Shown piece after piece: positions 34,068-43,403 of a stretch of 64,000 nucleotides of DNA. Origin of the DNA: Pseudomonas putida (GTDB taxonomy: Bacteria > Pseudomonadota > Gammaproteobacteria > Pseudomonadales > Pseudomonadaceae); assembly GCF_001941965.1 (NCBI RefSeq), contig NZ_MKZO01000014.1, positions 1 to 64,000 of the forward strand. Reading direction: 5' to 3'. Position 1 is the stretch's first letter. Each line of letters opens with the position of its first letter. Under the pieces are notes generated by a model that saw nothing but the letters and a program-made list of their open reading frames with translations, did not search any database and had not been told where the DNA came from. Made by a program: the position numbers and the translations under genes.

Positions 34068-36700
34068 ATGGACAGGGAAGAATCCGTCAGCACGGACCAA
34101 AGCACGCAGTTCAACGCCGAACGGGCGCGTCTCGCCGAGCGTTACCGGCTGCTCGAACTGCCAGGTGGCAGCGACAAGCGCTGGGCCCTGGCGCTCTCCG
34201 GCGGAGGCATCCGCAGCGCCACCTTCTGCCTCGGGGTACTCCAGGCCCTGGCCCGGGCCAAGGCACCCCAGCCGGAGCCAACCGGCAATGAGCTGGGCAA
34301 GCGCCTGCTGCCGCGCTTCGACTACCTTTCGACAGTCAGCGGCGGCGGTTACCTGGGCTCGTTCTTCGGCAGCCTGTTCATCCCCGGACGCCTGTGCGGA
34401 CGGGAACACAGCGGCAACGCAAATGACCAGAGCAACCCGACCGACGAAGCCAAACGCCAGGCGGCCCGGGAAGCCTATGACACCCTGGATTACGAGCCAC
34501 CGGGGCGCATCCATACCAGCGACGATTACGCCCGTGAACCCGTCGGTGCCGCGCCCCTGGGCTGGCTGCGGGAAAACGGCCGCTACCTGACCCCGGGCGG
34601 CGGCGGCGACCTTTTCTATGTCCTTGGCATGTCGCTGCGCAACCTGTTGGCCGTACACATGGTCATCGGCATGCCGCTGCTGTTCGGCCTGGCCCTGGCC
34701 ACCTTGCTGCAGGTCGGGATCGACTCCCTGCCGTGGTGCGCCGGGCAAGTGGCGTGCACCTCCTTGTGGTGGATGCCGGTCGCCCTGGTCGGGCTGGTGG
34801 TGATGCCACTGATGCTGACGTTCTGGATGGTCTACCGGCGGCGCAACGATGACCACATGCCCCATCCGTTCAACCAGGCCACCGGTCTCTACGCCCTGAG
34901 CGGCGTGGTCATGCTGGCCCTCGGCGTCGCCGCGCCGTGGCTCGGCACCGGGCTGCGCGTGCTGATGGTGGTGTTCGGCCTGATCTGCCTGCTGGGCCTG
35001 GTCTACTGCCTGTGGCTGTGTGCCTACCTCAAGCGCGGCCGCTTTGCTGCGGACAAGCTCCTCGCCCGACAAAACACCGTGGCCACCTACCGCGTGCTGG
35101 TGACCCGGCGCCTGGCCAGCGCGATCATCGCCACCCTCGCGGCGGCCTTCTTTGCCTTCGTGCCGTGGCTGAGCGAATGGCTGATCGCGCAATTCGGGCA
35201 TGGCCCGCTGATCTCCAGTGCCACCGCCCTGCCCGCCTTGATCGCCCTGGTGCGCTGGGTGTCGCTGTCCAACGACGACAAACCCAGCCAGGGCTTGCTG
35301 AGCAAACTGCCGATCAGCTTGATCGCCGGGGTCGCGGGCGCGCTGATCTTCCTGCTGGTCGCGCTGTGCTGGGGCCTGCTGGTGCAATATGTGCGCATTG
35401 CCGGCGACGACGCCCACGACTGGGCGCGCCTGCTCGGCCTGACCGTCATGGCCGCGCTGTTCAGCCTGGGTTCGGGCAAATTCATCGGCTTCCTCAACCT
35501 GTCGTCATGGCACTCCTTCTACCGCGCGCGCCTGGCCCGCGCCTACCTCGGCGCCTCCAACGGCCTGCGCTTCTCCGGCAAGACCCGCAACCAGCGCAAG
35601 CGCCTGCTGAGCGTTGCCGAAACCCTGCCCGGCGATGACCCGGGCATCGAGGCGTACTACGCCAGCACCACCTGCGCGCCGGTGCACCTGATCAACGCCA
35701 CCCTGAACCAGACGGTGGACCCCGCCGAACAGCTGGTGCAGCGCGACCGCAAGGGCAAGCCGTTGTGCCTGGCGCCATCGGGGGCCGATGGCTGGGCCAG
35801 CGTCAGCTACATCATTGATGGTGAGCCGCGCCAGCGCGCCACGCCACCGGACTGCGGGGAGATCTACCAGCCGTTGACCCTGGCCCACTGGGTGGCCACG
35901 TCCGGTGCGGCGGTCTCCACCGGCCTTGGCCGGGCCACCAGCCTCGGCACCTCGCTGGCCCTGGGCCTGACCAATATGCGCCTGGGCACCTGGTGGCCGG
36001 CGGACGTGCTGCAGAACGGTGAAAAGCTCACGGGCACCCGCGCCTCCCGCGACAGCCTGCGTGAGCGCTCCCTGACCAGCCAGCACTATCTGTTTTATGA
36101 GCTGACCGCGCAGTTCCACGGCCTGAACCGGGATTTTTCCAGTATCTGTCGGACGGTGGCCATTTCGAAAACACCGCGTGCTACGAGCTGATCCGCGAGG
36201 GGCGCAAGATCGACCTGATCGTCATGTGCGACTGCGGCGCCGACCCGACCTACCGCTTCGACGACCTGGCCAACCTGATCCGTCTGGCACGGATCGACCA
36301 GGCGCTGGAGATCAGCGAGGATCCAGGGGTGTTCGAAGTGGAGGCACTGGCGCCGTATTTCGGCCGGGTCCAGGACTTCAAGCTGACCTCGAAAGCGCGC
36401 GAGAAGGCGGACTACAAGCGCTGCGCGATCCTGCTCAATGTGCGCAACAAGCAGGGCGACCTGACCTCGCGCATCCTGCTGCTCAAGCCGAACCTGATCG
36501 CCGGGCTGCCGGTGGACCTGGTCAACTACGCCAGCGAACACCCGACCTTCCCCAACGAAAGCACGGCCAACCAGTTCTTCGACGAGGCGCAGTTCGAGGG
36601 GTATCGGCAGCTGGGGTTGCAGATCGGCCGGCGGTTGTTCGGGGATGGGAAGGAGGAATCGAAGGTGGCGGATGCCCTGTGGAAGTACCTGGGGTATTAG
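34068..36700 (+). pseudogene. Patatin-like phospholipase with central membrane domain, frameshifted
   Basis: A patatin-type lipid hydrolase of about 877 residues if intact. The first frame (34068-36191) has the oxyanion block SGGGIRSATF (Gly45-Gly47), nucleophile Ser91 in STVSGGGYLGS, and about nine hydrophobic segments between residues 190 and 490. At 36134-36138 a run of five T bases shifts the frame. The homologous continuation, with the catalytic Asp of SDGGHFENTACYEL (Asp codon 36152-36154), lies in the -1 frame and runs to 36700. Adding one T gives a smooth GLNRDFFQYLSDGGHFEN. So the Ser/Asp dyad is split and the gene is probably inactive, unless the reading is a homopolymer error or slippage occurs. 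Confidence 0.8.
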
Positions 36701-36705
36701 GTGGC

Positions 36706-36800
36706 TGATCGGGCCTCATCGCTGGCAAGCCAGCTCCCACAAGGACCGCGTGCACCGCTGAGCCTGTGGGAGCTGGCTTGCCAGCGATAGGGCCCGATCA
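36706..36800. repeat. REP pair (GCTGGCTTGCCAGC subfamily)
   Basis: Arms TGATCGGGCCTCATCGCTGG... and ...CCAGCGATAGGGCCCGATCA are inverted. The pairing even extends outward into TGATCGGGC/GCCCGATCA. Lies between the convergent patatin and sdaC genes. Confidence 0.92.
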
Positions 36801-36814
36801 GACAACAACGGTCT

Positions 36815-38110
36815 TCAGGCAATAACCGAGTAAGCAATCGCCGACAAGGTAATCAACCCCACCGCCACCACGAACACATTCGACACCTTGCCCGAATACT
36901 GACGCAGCGACGGCACCTTGTTGATCGCATACATCGGCATCAGGAACAGCAGGCAGGCGATCACCGGACCGCCAAGGGACTCGATGATCCCGAGGATGCT
37001 CGGGTTGAGCGTGGCAACGATCCAGCAGGTCAGCACCATGAACAGCGCGGTGACCCGCTCCAGGCCCTTGGCCGACATGCTCCGGCCACGGCCGCGCAGA
37101 CTCTTAACGATCAGGCCCTGGAAGCCCTCACTGGCTCCGACATAGTGACCGAGGAACGACTTGGTGATCGCCACCAGCGCAATCAGCGGCGCAACGAAGG
37201 CGATGATCGGGGTCTGGAAGTGATTGGCCAGGTACGACAGGATCGAGATGTTCTGCGCCTTGGCCGCCGCCAGGTCGGCCGGGGACAGGGCCAGCACGCA
37301 ACTGAAGCAGAAGAACATCACGGTCAGCACCATCATCAGGTGCGAGGCGGCCAGGATGCGCCCGCTTTTCTGCTCGGCACGCTCGCCATACTCACGCTTC
37401 TGCGCCACGGCGAAGGCCGAGATGATCGGCGAGTGGTTGAACGAGAACACCGTCACCGGAATCGCCAGCCACAGGGTCTTGAGCAGCAGCCCGGCGCTCA
37501 TGCCTTCGCTGGCCTGGGCGAAGAAGGCGCTGTTCCAGTTGGGGATCAGGCCCAGAGCCAGCAACAGCAGCGCGGCGACGAAGGGATAGACCAGCACGCT
37601 CATGACCCGCACGATGATGCCCTGGCCGCAACGCACCACGATCATCAGGCCGCAGATCAGCAGCAACGAGAGCAAGGCCCGTGGCGGCGGCGTGATATGC
37701 AACTGGTGCTCGAGGAAATTGCCCAGGGTGTTGGTCAGCGCCACGCTGTACACCAGCAGGATCGGGAAGATGGCGAAGAAATACAGCAGGGTGATCAGCT
37801 TGCCGGCACCCGCGCCGAAATGCTCCTCCACCACTTCGGTGATGTCCTCGTTGCCGCCCTTGCGCCCGGACAGGACGAAACGGGTCAGGCCACGGTGGGC
37901 GAAGAAGGTCATGGGGAAGGCCAGCAGCGCCAGGATCAGCAACGGCCAGAAGCCGCCGACCCCGGCGTTGATCGGCAGGAACAGGACGCCGGCACCGATG
38001 GCGGTGCCGTACAGGCCCAGGGTCCAGGTGGTGTCGTGGCGGCTCCAGCCGCGGGTGGCAGGCGCGGCGGCTTCGCCACGCAGGGAAGTGGTGCTGTTTA
38101 CATCAGTCAT
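36815..38110 (-). CDS. sdaC: Serine transporter SdaC (HAAAP family)
   Basis: A 431-residue inner-membrane permease with about eleven membrane segments, of the hydroxy/aromatic amino acid permease family. The first segment TWTLGLYGTAIGAGVLFLPINAG is typical of SdaC/TdcC. A conserved VFSFNHSPIISAF block lies mid-protein. It is 63 bases downstream of the L-serine ammonia-lyase gene on the same strand, so uptake and deamination of serine form one operon. Start chosen at the first Met; the hydrophilic N terminus is about 25 residues. Confidence 0.9.
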   Translation of the reverse strand: MTDVNSTTSLRGEAAAPATRGWSRHDTTWTLGLYGTAIGAGVLFLPINAGVGGFWPLLILALLAFPMTFFAHRGLTRFVLSGRKGGNEDITEVVEEHFGAGAGKLITLLYFFAIFPILLVYSVALTNTLGNFLEHQLHITPPPRALLSLLLICGLMIVVRCGQGIIVRVMSVLVYPFVAALLLLALGLIPNWNSAFFAQASEGMSAGLLLKTLWLAIPVTVFSFNHSPIISAFAVAQKREYGERAEQKSGRILAASHLMMVLTVMFFCFSCVLALSPADLAAAKAQNISILSYLANHFQTPIIAFVAPLIALVAITKSFLGHYVGASEGFQGLIVKSLRGRGRSMSAKGLERVTALFMVLTCWIVATLNPSILGIIESLGGPVIACLLFLMPMYAINKVPSLRQYSGKVSNVFVVAVGLITLSAIAYSVIA

Positions 38111-38173
38111 CGATATCGCCTTGTAATTATTTTTGTTGCATCTGAATAACCGTCGCCTGTGCCGGACGCCGGC

Positions 38174-39547
38174 TTAACACTCGACAAAGCTGACGGCCAG
38201 GCCGCCGCGGGAAGTCTCCTTGTAGTTTTCGTGCATGTCGGCGCCGGTATCGCGCATGGTGCGGATCACCCGGTCCAGGGAAATGAAGTGTTCGCCGTCG
38301 CCGCGCAGGGCCATCTGCACGGCATTGATCGCCTTGACCGCAGCGATCGCGTTGCGCTCGATGCACGGTACCTGGACCAGGCCGCCGACCGGGTCGCAGG
38401 TCAGCCCGAGGTTGTGTTCCAGGGCGATTTCCGCGGCGTTTTCCAGTTGCGGCGGGGTTGCGCCCAGCACGTCGGCCAGGCCCGCCGCAGCCATGGCGCA
38501 GGCCGAGCCCACCTCGCCCTGGCAGCCGACCTCGGCGCCGGAGATCGAGGCGTTCTTTTTGCACAGGATGCCCACCGAGGCGGCGGCCAGGAGGAAGTCG
38601 ACCACGTCGTTGTCACAGGCCTCGGGGTTGAACTTCATGTAGTAATGCAGCACCGCCGGGATGATCCCCGCCGCGCCGTTGGTCGGCGCGGTGACCATGC
38701 GCCCGCCGGCGGCGTTTTCCTCGTTGACCGCCAGGGCGAACAGGTTGACCCACTCCATGGCGCTGAGGGTCGAACCGATCACATTGGGCTTGCCCAGTTC
38801 CTGCAGGCTGCGGTGCAGTTTGGCGGCGCGGCGCTTGACCTTGAGCCCGCCCGGGAGGATGCCTTCGTTGCTCAGGCCGTTGCTGACGCATTCGCGCATC
38901 ACCGCCCAGAGCTGCAACAGGCCGGCGCGGATCTCGTGTTCCTCGCGCCAGGCCAGTTCGTTGGCCATCATCAGCTGGCTGACCCGCAGGCCGTGGCGCT
39001 TGCACAGAGCAAGCATTTCCTCGGCGCTGGAGAATTCGTAAGGCAGTTCGACCTGCGTACCCGTTGCGCCCTCGCCGATCTCAGCTGCCTCGACGATGAA
39101 ACCGCCGCCCACCGAGTAGTAAGTCTGCTGCAACAGCAGGCCGCCGGCGCCAAAGGCTTCCAGGGTCATGGCATTGGGGTGGTATGGCAGGCTTTCGTCG
39201 AGCAGCAGCAGGTCACGCTTGCAGTCGAACGCAATCGTTTGGCTCCCACCCAGAACCAGAACGCCGGTGCTTTCCAGTTGCTCGATCCGCGGGCCGATGC
39301 ACTGCGGGTCGATGCGGTCCGGCCATTCGCCCATCAGGCCCAGCAGGCAGGCGCGGTCAGTGGCATGGCCGACGCCGGTGGCCGACAGCGAACCGTACAG
39401 GCGCACTTCGACCCGGGTCACCGCCGTCAGCAGGTCCTGCCCGCGCAGGGCCTCGACGAAAGTCGCGGCGGCGCGCATCGGACCGACGGTATGGGAGCTG
39501 GACGGGCCGATGCCGATTTTGAAAAGGTCGAAAACACTGATAGCCAT
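38174..39547 (-). CDS. sdaB: L-serine ammonia-lyase, iron-sulfur dependent
   Basis: A 457-residue single-chain L-serine dehydratase that converts serine to pyruvate and ammonia. N terminus [20 protein letters not shown] is the invariant beta-domain start. The alpha domain contains [15 protein letters not shown] and the cysteine-bearing [20 protein letters not shown], and [16 protein letters not shown] holds a further Cys pair. Together these bind the labile [4Fe-4S] cluster. Start at 39547 matches family N termini; an ATG at 39565 adds six residues. Operon sdaB-sdaC, divergent from a LysR gene. Confidence 0.92.
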   Translation of the reverse strand: MAISVFDLFKIGIGPSSSHTVGPMRAAATFVEALRGQDLLTAVTRVEVRLYGSLSATGVGHATDRACLLGLMGEWPDRIDPQCIGPRIEQLESTGVLVLGGSQTIAFDCKRDLLLLDESLPYHPNAMTLEAFGAGGLLLQQTYYSVGGGFIVEAAEIGEGATGTQVELPYEFSSAEEMLALCKRHGLRVSQLMMANELAWREEHEIRAGLLQLWAVMRECVSNGLSNEGILPGGLKVKRRAAKLHRSLQELGKPNVIGSTLSAMEWVNLFALAVNEENAAGGRMVTAPTNGAAGIIPAVLHYYMKFNPEACDNDVVDFLLAAASVGILCKKNASISGAEVGCQGEVGSACAMAAAGLADVLGATPPQLENAAEIALEHNLGLTCDPVGGLVQVPCIERNAIAAVKAINAVQMALRGDGEHFISLDRVIRTMRDTGADMHENYKETSRGGLAVSFVEC

Positions 39548-39637
39548 GCTAATGCCTGCCTGCACGAAAGCGGTGAACCCTTTCGGTGCACGGTGAAAAA
39601 ATTGAGAGGTGTCGCTAAGTTGGGCGATACTGCCCTG

Positions 39638-39668
39638 CGAAATTTCCTACGACCAACGAAACTTTCTA
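39638..39668. promoter_or_regulatory. Direct repeat in the sdaB / LysR divergent promoter
   Basis: CGAAATTTCCTA (39638-39649) and CGAAACTTTCTA (39657-39668) repeat at 19-base spacing, two helical turns apart. They lie in the 146-base gap between the divergent sdaB and lysR genes, where a LysR regulator would bind. Confidence 0.35.
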
Positions 39669-39693
39669 AGCAAGGCTTTAGCAGGACTAAACG

Positions 39694-40611
39694 ATGCGGC
39701 GATCGATGAATGGCCAGATGTATGTCTGGCTGCATGTGTTTTCCTGTGCGGCGCGGCATCTGTCGTTCACCCGCTGCGCCGAGGAGCTGCATATCACCCC
39801 GGGTGCGGTGAGCCAGCAGATTCGCCAGCTGGAGGAGCGCCTGGGCTTTCGCCTGTTCCTGCGCCGGGCGCGGGGCGTGGAGCTGAGCGCCGAAGGCCAG
39901 CGCCTGGCCGTGACCGTGCACGAGGCCTACGGCAGCATCGAGGCCGAGCTGCTGCGCCTGGATGCCGGGGAGATTCGCGGCACCTTGCGCTTGCGCTCGA
40001 TTCCCTCGTTCCTCGCCAAATGGCTGACGCCGCGCTTGCCGCGCCTGCAGCAGCGCTTCCCGGATATCCAGCTGCGCCTGGTGGCCGAGGACAGCAACCA
40101 GGCGTTGCACGAAGGGGATTTCGACCTGGCCATCGACCTCAACGACGGCAGCTACCCGGGGATGTACTCGACACCGCTGCTGGACGAGGAGATCTTCCCG
40201 GTCTGCTCCCCCGCCCTGCTCCGCGGTCGCCCGCCGCTGCACGGACCGAATGACCTGGTGCACTATCCGCTGCTGCACGACATCACCGCCTGGCGCGGCA
40301 GCTCCGAGTATGCGGAGTGGGAGTTCTACCTCGAGGCGATTGGCGCCGGCGGGCTGGATGTACGGCGCGGGCACACCTTCAACCGCAATCACCTGACCAT
40401 CGAGGCGGCGATTGCCGGGATCGGCGTGGCGATTGCCCGGCGCACGCTGCTCAATGACGAGCTGGAACGCGGGACCTTGATCGTGCCCTTTGGTGCGCCG
40501 GTGCCGAACCACAAGCGTTATGTGCTGCTGTACAGCGCCGGGACCCTGGCGCATCCGAGTGCGCGGGCGGTGCATGACTGGCTGGTGGAAGAAGCCCGGG
40601 CTTTCGGTTGA
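39694..40611 (+). CDS. LysR family regulator divergent from sdaB
   Basis: A 305-residue LysR protein of the GcvA/DsdC type. Helix-turn-helix region VFSCAARHLSFTRCAEELHI with AVSQQIRQLEERLGF. Effector domain with DFDLAIDLNDGSYPG and LDEEIFPVCSPALL. Divergent placement next to serine catabolism suggests that it senses serine or a related amino acid and activates sdaB-sdaC. In-frame Mets at 39694 and 39706 are both possible starts. Followed by a REP pair. Confidence 0.88.
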   Translation: MRRSMNGQMYVWLHVFSCAARHLSFTRCAEELHITPGAVSQQIRQLEERLGFRLFLRRARGVELSAEGQRLAVTVHEAYGSIEAELLRLDAGEIRGTLRLRSIPSFLAKWLTPRLPRLQQRFPDIQLRLVAEDSNQALHEGDFDLAIDLNDGSYPGMYSTPLLDEEIFPVCSPALLRGRPPLHGPNDLVHYPLLHDITAWRGSSEYAEWEFYLEAIGAGGLDVRRGHTFNRNHLTIEAAIAGIGVAIARRTLLNDELERGTLIVPFGAPVPNHKRYVLLYSAGTLAHPSARAVHDWLVEEARAFG

Positions 40612-40618
40612 ATGTGAG

Positions 40619-40702
40619 GGCCCCATCGCTGGCAAGCCAGCTCCCACAGGTCCAGCGGTGCACGCGATCCCTGTGGGAGCTGGCTTGCCAGCGATGAGGC
40701 CG
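40619..40702. repeat. REP pair (GCTGGCTTGCCAGC subfamily)
   Basis: Arms GGCCCCATCGCTGGCAAGCC... and ...GGCTTGCCAGCGATGAGGCC, inverted. Located after the LysR stop and before the heme oxygenase promoter. Confidence 0.92.
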
Positions 40703-40808
40703 GTACAGGCAAAACAAATTCCAGAGCACAGGGGTGAGGTTTTTTTACTGTCGCGCGTCATCTTGCACGTCTAGTTACAAGGCCCGTCCCAAACGCAAGG
40801 AATTCCCA

Positions 40809-41417
40809 ATGACAGCCAACACCGAACGCGCCAGCCTGCGCTCGCAGCGCCTGAACCAGATCACCCATGCGCCGCACACCGAGCTGGACGCGCTGGTCAA
40901 GTCCCACGCGCCTTTCGAAACCCGTGAAAACTTCGCCCGCTTCGTCGTCGCCCAGTACCTGTTCCAGAACGAACTCAAGGCGCTGTACACCGACCCGCGG
41001 CTGATCGCCATCGTCCCCGACCTTGCCCAGCGCTGCCGCGCCGAACAGGCCCGCCTGGACCTCGCCGACCTGGACACCGAAGTCCCTGCCGACTTCCCCG
41101 GCGCCCTGCAGAACCCGGGCATCGCCCAGGCCATGGGCTGGATCTTCGTCTCCGAAGGCTCCAAGCTCGGCGCTGCGTTCCTGATCAAGCGCGCCGTGGC
41201 CCTGGAACTGAACGAGAACTTCGGCGCCCGCCACCTGGGCGAGCCGGCCGGCGGCCGTGCCGAAGGCTGGAAACAGTTCTGCCGGATCCTCGACAGCCTG
41301 GAACTGAGCGCCGAGGAAGAAGCCGCCGCCGAACAAGGCGCGGTCGCTGCGTTCGAGCGTTTCACCGAGCTGCTCAAGCACGCCTACGCCACTGCGCCTA
41401 AAGCCGAACTGGCCTGA
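40809..41417 (+). CDS. hemO: Biliverdin-producing heme oxygenase, HemO/PigA-like
   Basis: A 202-residue heme oxygenase. RLNQITHAPHTELDALVKS aligns directly with P. aeruginosa PigA RLNLLTNEPHQRLESLVKS. His23 corresponds to the heme-ligating His26 of PigA, and Asn16 and Lys31 match PigA Asn19 and Lys34. The block WIFVSEGSKLGAAFLIKRA with downstream LELNENFGARHL is nearly identical to PigA. PigA makes delta/beta-biliverdin because of these residues, so the same is expected here. ATG at 40809 is preceded by AAGGAA. No heme uptake or bacteriophytochrome gene is adjacent. A long T-run upstream (40740-40746) is in the promoter region. Confidence 0.9.
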   Translation: MTANTERASLRSQRLNQITHAPHTELDALVKSHAPFETRENFARFVVAQYLFQNELKALYTDPRLIAIVPDLAQRCRAEQARLDLADLDTEVPADFPGALQNPGIAQAMGWIFVSEGSKLGAAFLIKRAVALELNENFGARHLGEPAGGRAEGWKQFCRILDSLELSAEEEAAAEQGAVAAFERFTELLKHAYATAPKAELA

Positions 41418-41424
41418 TCGCGCT

Positions 41425-41451
41425 CCGGCCGTCATCATGACGGCCGGATTT
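41425..41451 (+). terminator. Hairpin after heme oxygenase
   Basis: CCGGCCGTCAT and ATGACGGCCGG are exact inverted 11-base arms around a single C, followed by a short ATTT. It begins 8 bases after the hemO stop. The stem is strong but the T tract weak. Confidence 0.55.
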
Positions 41452-41473
41452 CCCCGTGCAGTCGACAAACCCC

Positions 41474-41887
41474 ATGACCCGACCTTCTTCCTCGAAGCTT
41501 TCCCGCGTGCTCTACGGCCTGCTGGCCTACGTGAGCCTGGGCATCGGCCTGGTGGCGATCGTCATACCCGGCCTGCCGACCACCGAATTCATCCTCCTCG
41601 CCGCCTGGGCCGCGACCCGCAGTTCGCCGCGCCTCAGCGCCTGGCTGGAAAACCACCGGCTGTTCGGCCCGATCCTGCACAACTGGCGCAACGGCAAGGT
41701 GATCCAGCGCCGGGCCAAGGTCAGCGCGACCATCAGCATGCTGCTTTGCGCCACCCTGATGCTGGTGTTCCTCGACCACCACTGGCCGGTATTCCTGGCG
41801 ATCGGCGGCATGACCCTGGGCAACCTGTGGATCTGGTCGCGCCCGGAAGCCGTCCCCGAGGCCGCTGCCAAGCCGAGCGGCATTTGA
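41474..41887 (+). CDS. YbaN family (DUF454) membrane protein
   Basis: A 137-residue inner-membrane protein. Hallmarks of the DUF454/YbaN family: LLAYVSLGIGLVAIVIPGLPTTEFILLAAWAATRSSPRL with the LPTTPF-like motif, then LGPILHNWR-like spacing, ending in two membrane helices. Total of about three to four membrane segments. Start could also be a GTG at 41456; ATG at 41474 (MTRPSSSK) was preferred, though neither has a good ribosome site. Function unknown in general. Confidence 0.8.
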   Translation: MTRPSSSKLSRVLYGLLAYVSLGIGLVAIVIPGLPTTEFILLAAWAATRSSPRLSAWLENHRLFGPILHNWRNGKVIQRRAKVSATISMLLCATLMLVFLDHHWPVFLAIGGMTLGNLWIWSRPEAVPEAAAKPSGI

Positions 41888-41940
41888 CCTGGGCGCGCTG
41901 ATTAACTTCACTTGTGTCCTTCGACCCCAGGAGGACAACG

Positions 41941-43299
41941 ATGCTGAACATGCTCAGCGCCATCGCCCATGACCTCGACCTGCCCCGCCCGCTGGACGGG
42001 GCCGTGCGTTTCTCCACCCCTGGCAACCTGCCATCAGCCTTCGCCGTCACCGAGATGGCCGGGGTCAGCATTGCCGCCGCCGGTCTGGCGGTAGCCGCGC
42101 TGATCGAACAGCAGGCAGGCGAATGCCACCGCGTCCAGGTGGACCGCCGTTTGGCCGCCCTTTGGTTCGCCTCCAGCCTGCGCCCGCAAGGCTGGGAACC
42201 GCCGCCACTGTGGGATGCCATCGCCGGTGACTACCAGACCAGGGATGGCTGGATCCGCCTGCACACCAACGCCCCGCACCACCGCCTGATCGCCGAAGCC
42301 GTACTCGGCCCGGCCACTGACCGCGAAGCCATGGCTCGCCAGGTCATCGCCTGGTCTGCGGGCGAACTGGAACAGGCCATCGTCGAAAGCGGCGGCTGCG
42401 CGGCGCAGATGCGTAGCTGGCAGCAGTGGTCGGACCATCCCCAGGGCCGTGCGGTGAATGCCGAGCCGTTGATCCGCCGCCAGCCGTTCGACGCCGACGG
42501 CTCGCGCAACTGGTCGGGCACCCCGGAGCGGCCCCTGGCGGGAGTGCGCGTCCTTGATCTGACCCGGATCCTCGCCGGCCCCATTGCCACCCGCCTGCTC
42601 GCCGGCTTCGGCGCCGACGTACTGCGCATCGACCCGCCGGACTGGGACGAACCCGGCGTGGTCGCCGAAGTCACCCTCGGCAAGCGCTGCGCCCGTCTGG
42701 ACCTGCGCGAGTTCGATGACCGCAAGATCTTCGAACGCCTGCTGGCCCAGGCCGACATCCTCGTCCACGGCTACCGTGCCGATGCCCTGGAGCGCCTTGG
42801 CTATGGCGATGCCCAGCGCCGGGTGCTGAATCCCGCGCTGGTGGACATCAGCCTCAACGCCTATGGCTGGAGCGGCCCGTGGCAAGTGCGCCGGGGCTTC
42901 GACAGCCTGGTGCAGATGAGCACCGGGATCGCCCATGCCGGAATGCGCTGGCAGCAGGCCAGCCGGCCGGTGCCCTTGCCGGTGCAGGCGCTGGATCATG
43001 CGACCGGGTACCTGATGGCGGCGGCAGCGATTCGCGGACTGGCGGAGCGGCTGGCGACGGGGCAAGGTGGCATGGCCAGGTTGTCACTGGCGCGGACGGC
43101 GAAATGGCTGGAGGAACAGGGGACCATGCCGGATGACCTGCCGCTGGCGGCCGAGACGGCGGCGGACCTGGGCTTGCGACGGGAGCAAACGCCCTGGGGG
43201 CCGGCGCTGCGGCTGAAGGCGCCGCTGCAGGTGGTGGGGGCGGCGTTGCATTGGGAGTTGGGGGCTTCGGAATTGGGGTCGGCCGAGGCGTGTTGGTAG
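41941..43299 (+). CDS. CaiB/BaiF family III CoA-transferase
   Basis: A 452-residue family III CoA-transferase. The core begins LAGVRVLDLTRILAGPIATRLLAGFGADVLRIDPP at about residue 195, which is unusual because standard members start with it. About 190 residues precede it and seem to be a degenerate extra copy or half domain. VQMSTGIAHAGMRW and DHATGYLMAAAAIRGL follow. The usual catalytic Asp of the family motif is not clearly preserved (LDLREFDDRK region), so activity cannot be asserted. AGGAGG lies 7 bases before the ATG. Monocistronic, followed by REP. Confidence 0.8.
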   Translation: MLNMLSAIAHDLDLPRPLDGAVRFSTPGNLPSAFAVTEMAGVSIAAAGLAVAALIEQQAGECHRVQVDRRLAALWFASSLRPQGWEPPPLWDAIAGDYQTRDGWIRLHTNAPHHRLIAEAVLGPATDREAMARQVIAWSAGELEQAIVESGGCAAQMRSWQQWSDHPQGRAVNAEPLIRRQPFDADGSRNWSGTPERPLAGVRVLDLTRILAGPIATRLLAGFGADVLRIDPPDWDEPGVVAEVTLGKRCARLDLREFDDRKIFERLLAQADILVHGYRADALERLGYGDAQRRVLNPALVDISLNAYGWSGPWQVRRGFDSLVQMSTGIAHAGMRWQQASRPVPLPVQALDHATGYLMAAAAIRGLAERLATGQGGMARLSLARTAKWLEEQGTMPDDLPLAAETAADLGLRREQTPWGPALRLKAPLQVVGAALHWELGASELGSAEACW

Positions 43300-43305
43300 G
43301 CTATA

Positions 43306-43391
43306 CCGGCCTCATCGCTGGCAAGCCAGCTCCCACAGGGTTCGCGGCGCACACAAAACCTGTGGGAGCTGGCTTGCCAGCGATGAGGCCC
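43306..43391. repeat. REP pair (GCTGGCTTGCCAGC subfamily)
   Basis: Arms CCGGCCTCATCGCTGGCAAG... and ...GGCTTGCCAGCGATGAGGCC, inverted around about 20 bases. Between the convergent CoA-transferase and sulfatase-like genes. Confidence 0.92.
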
Positions 43392-43403
43392 GAATGAACA
43401 TCC

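Noticed and set aside
36134..36140. Programmed -1 frameshift in the patatin
   Set aside because: The site TTTTTCC lacks a proper X-XXY-YYZ heptamer: the second tRNA would mispair, and the T run is only five long. A mutation or read error is simpler.
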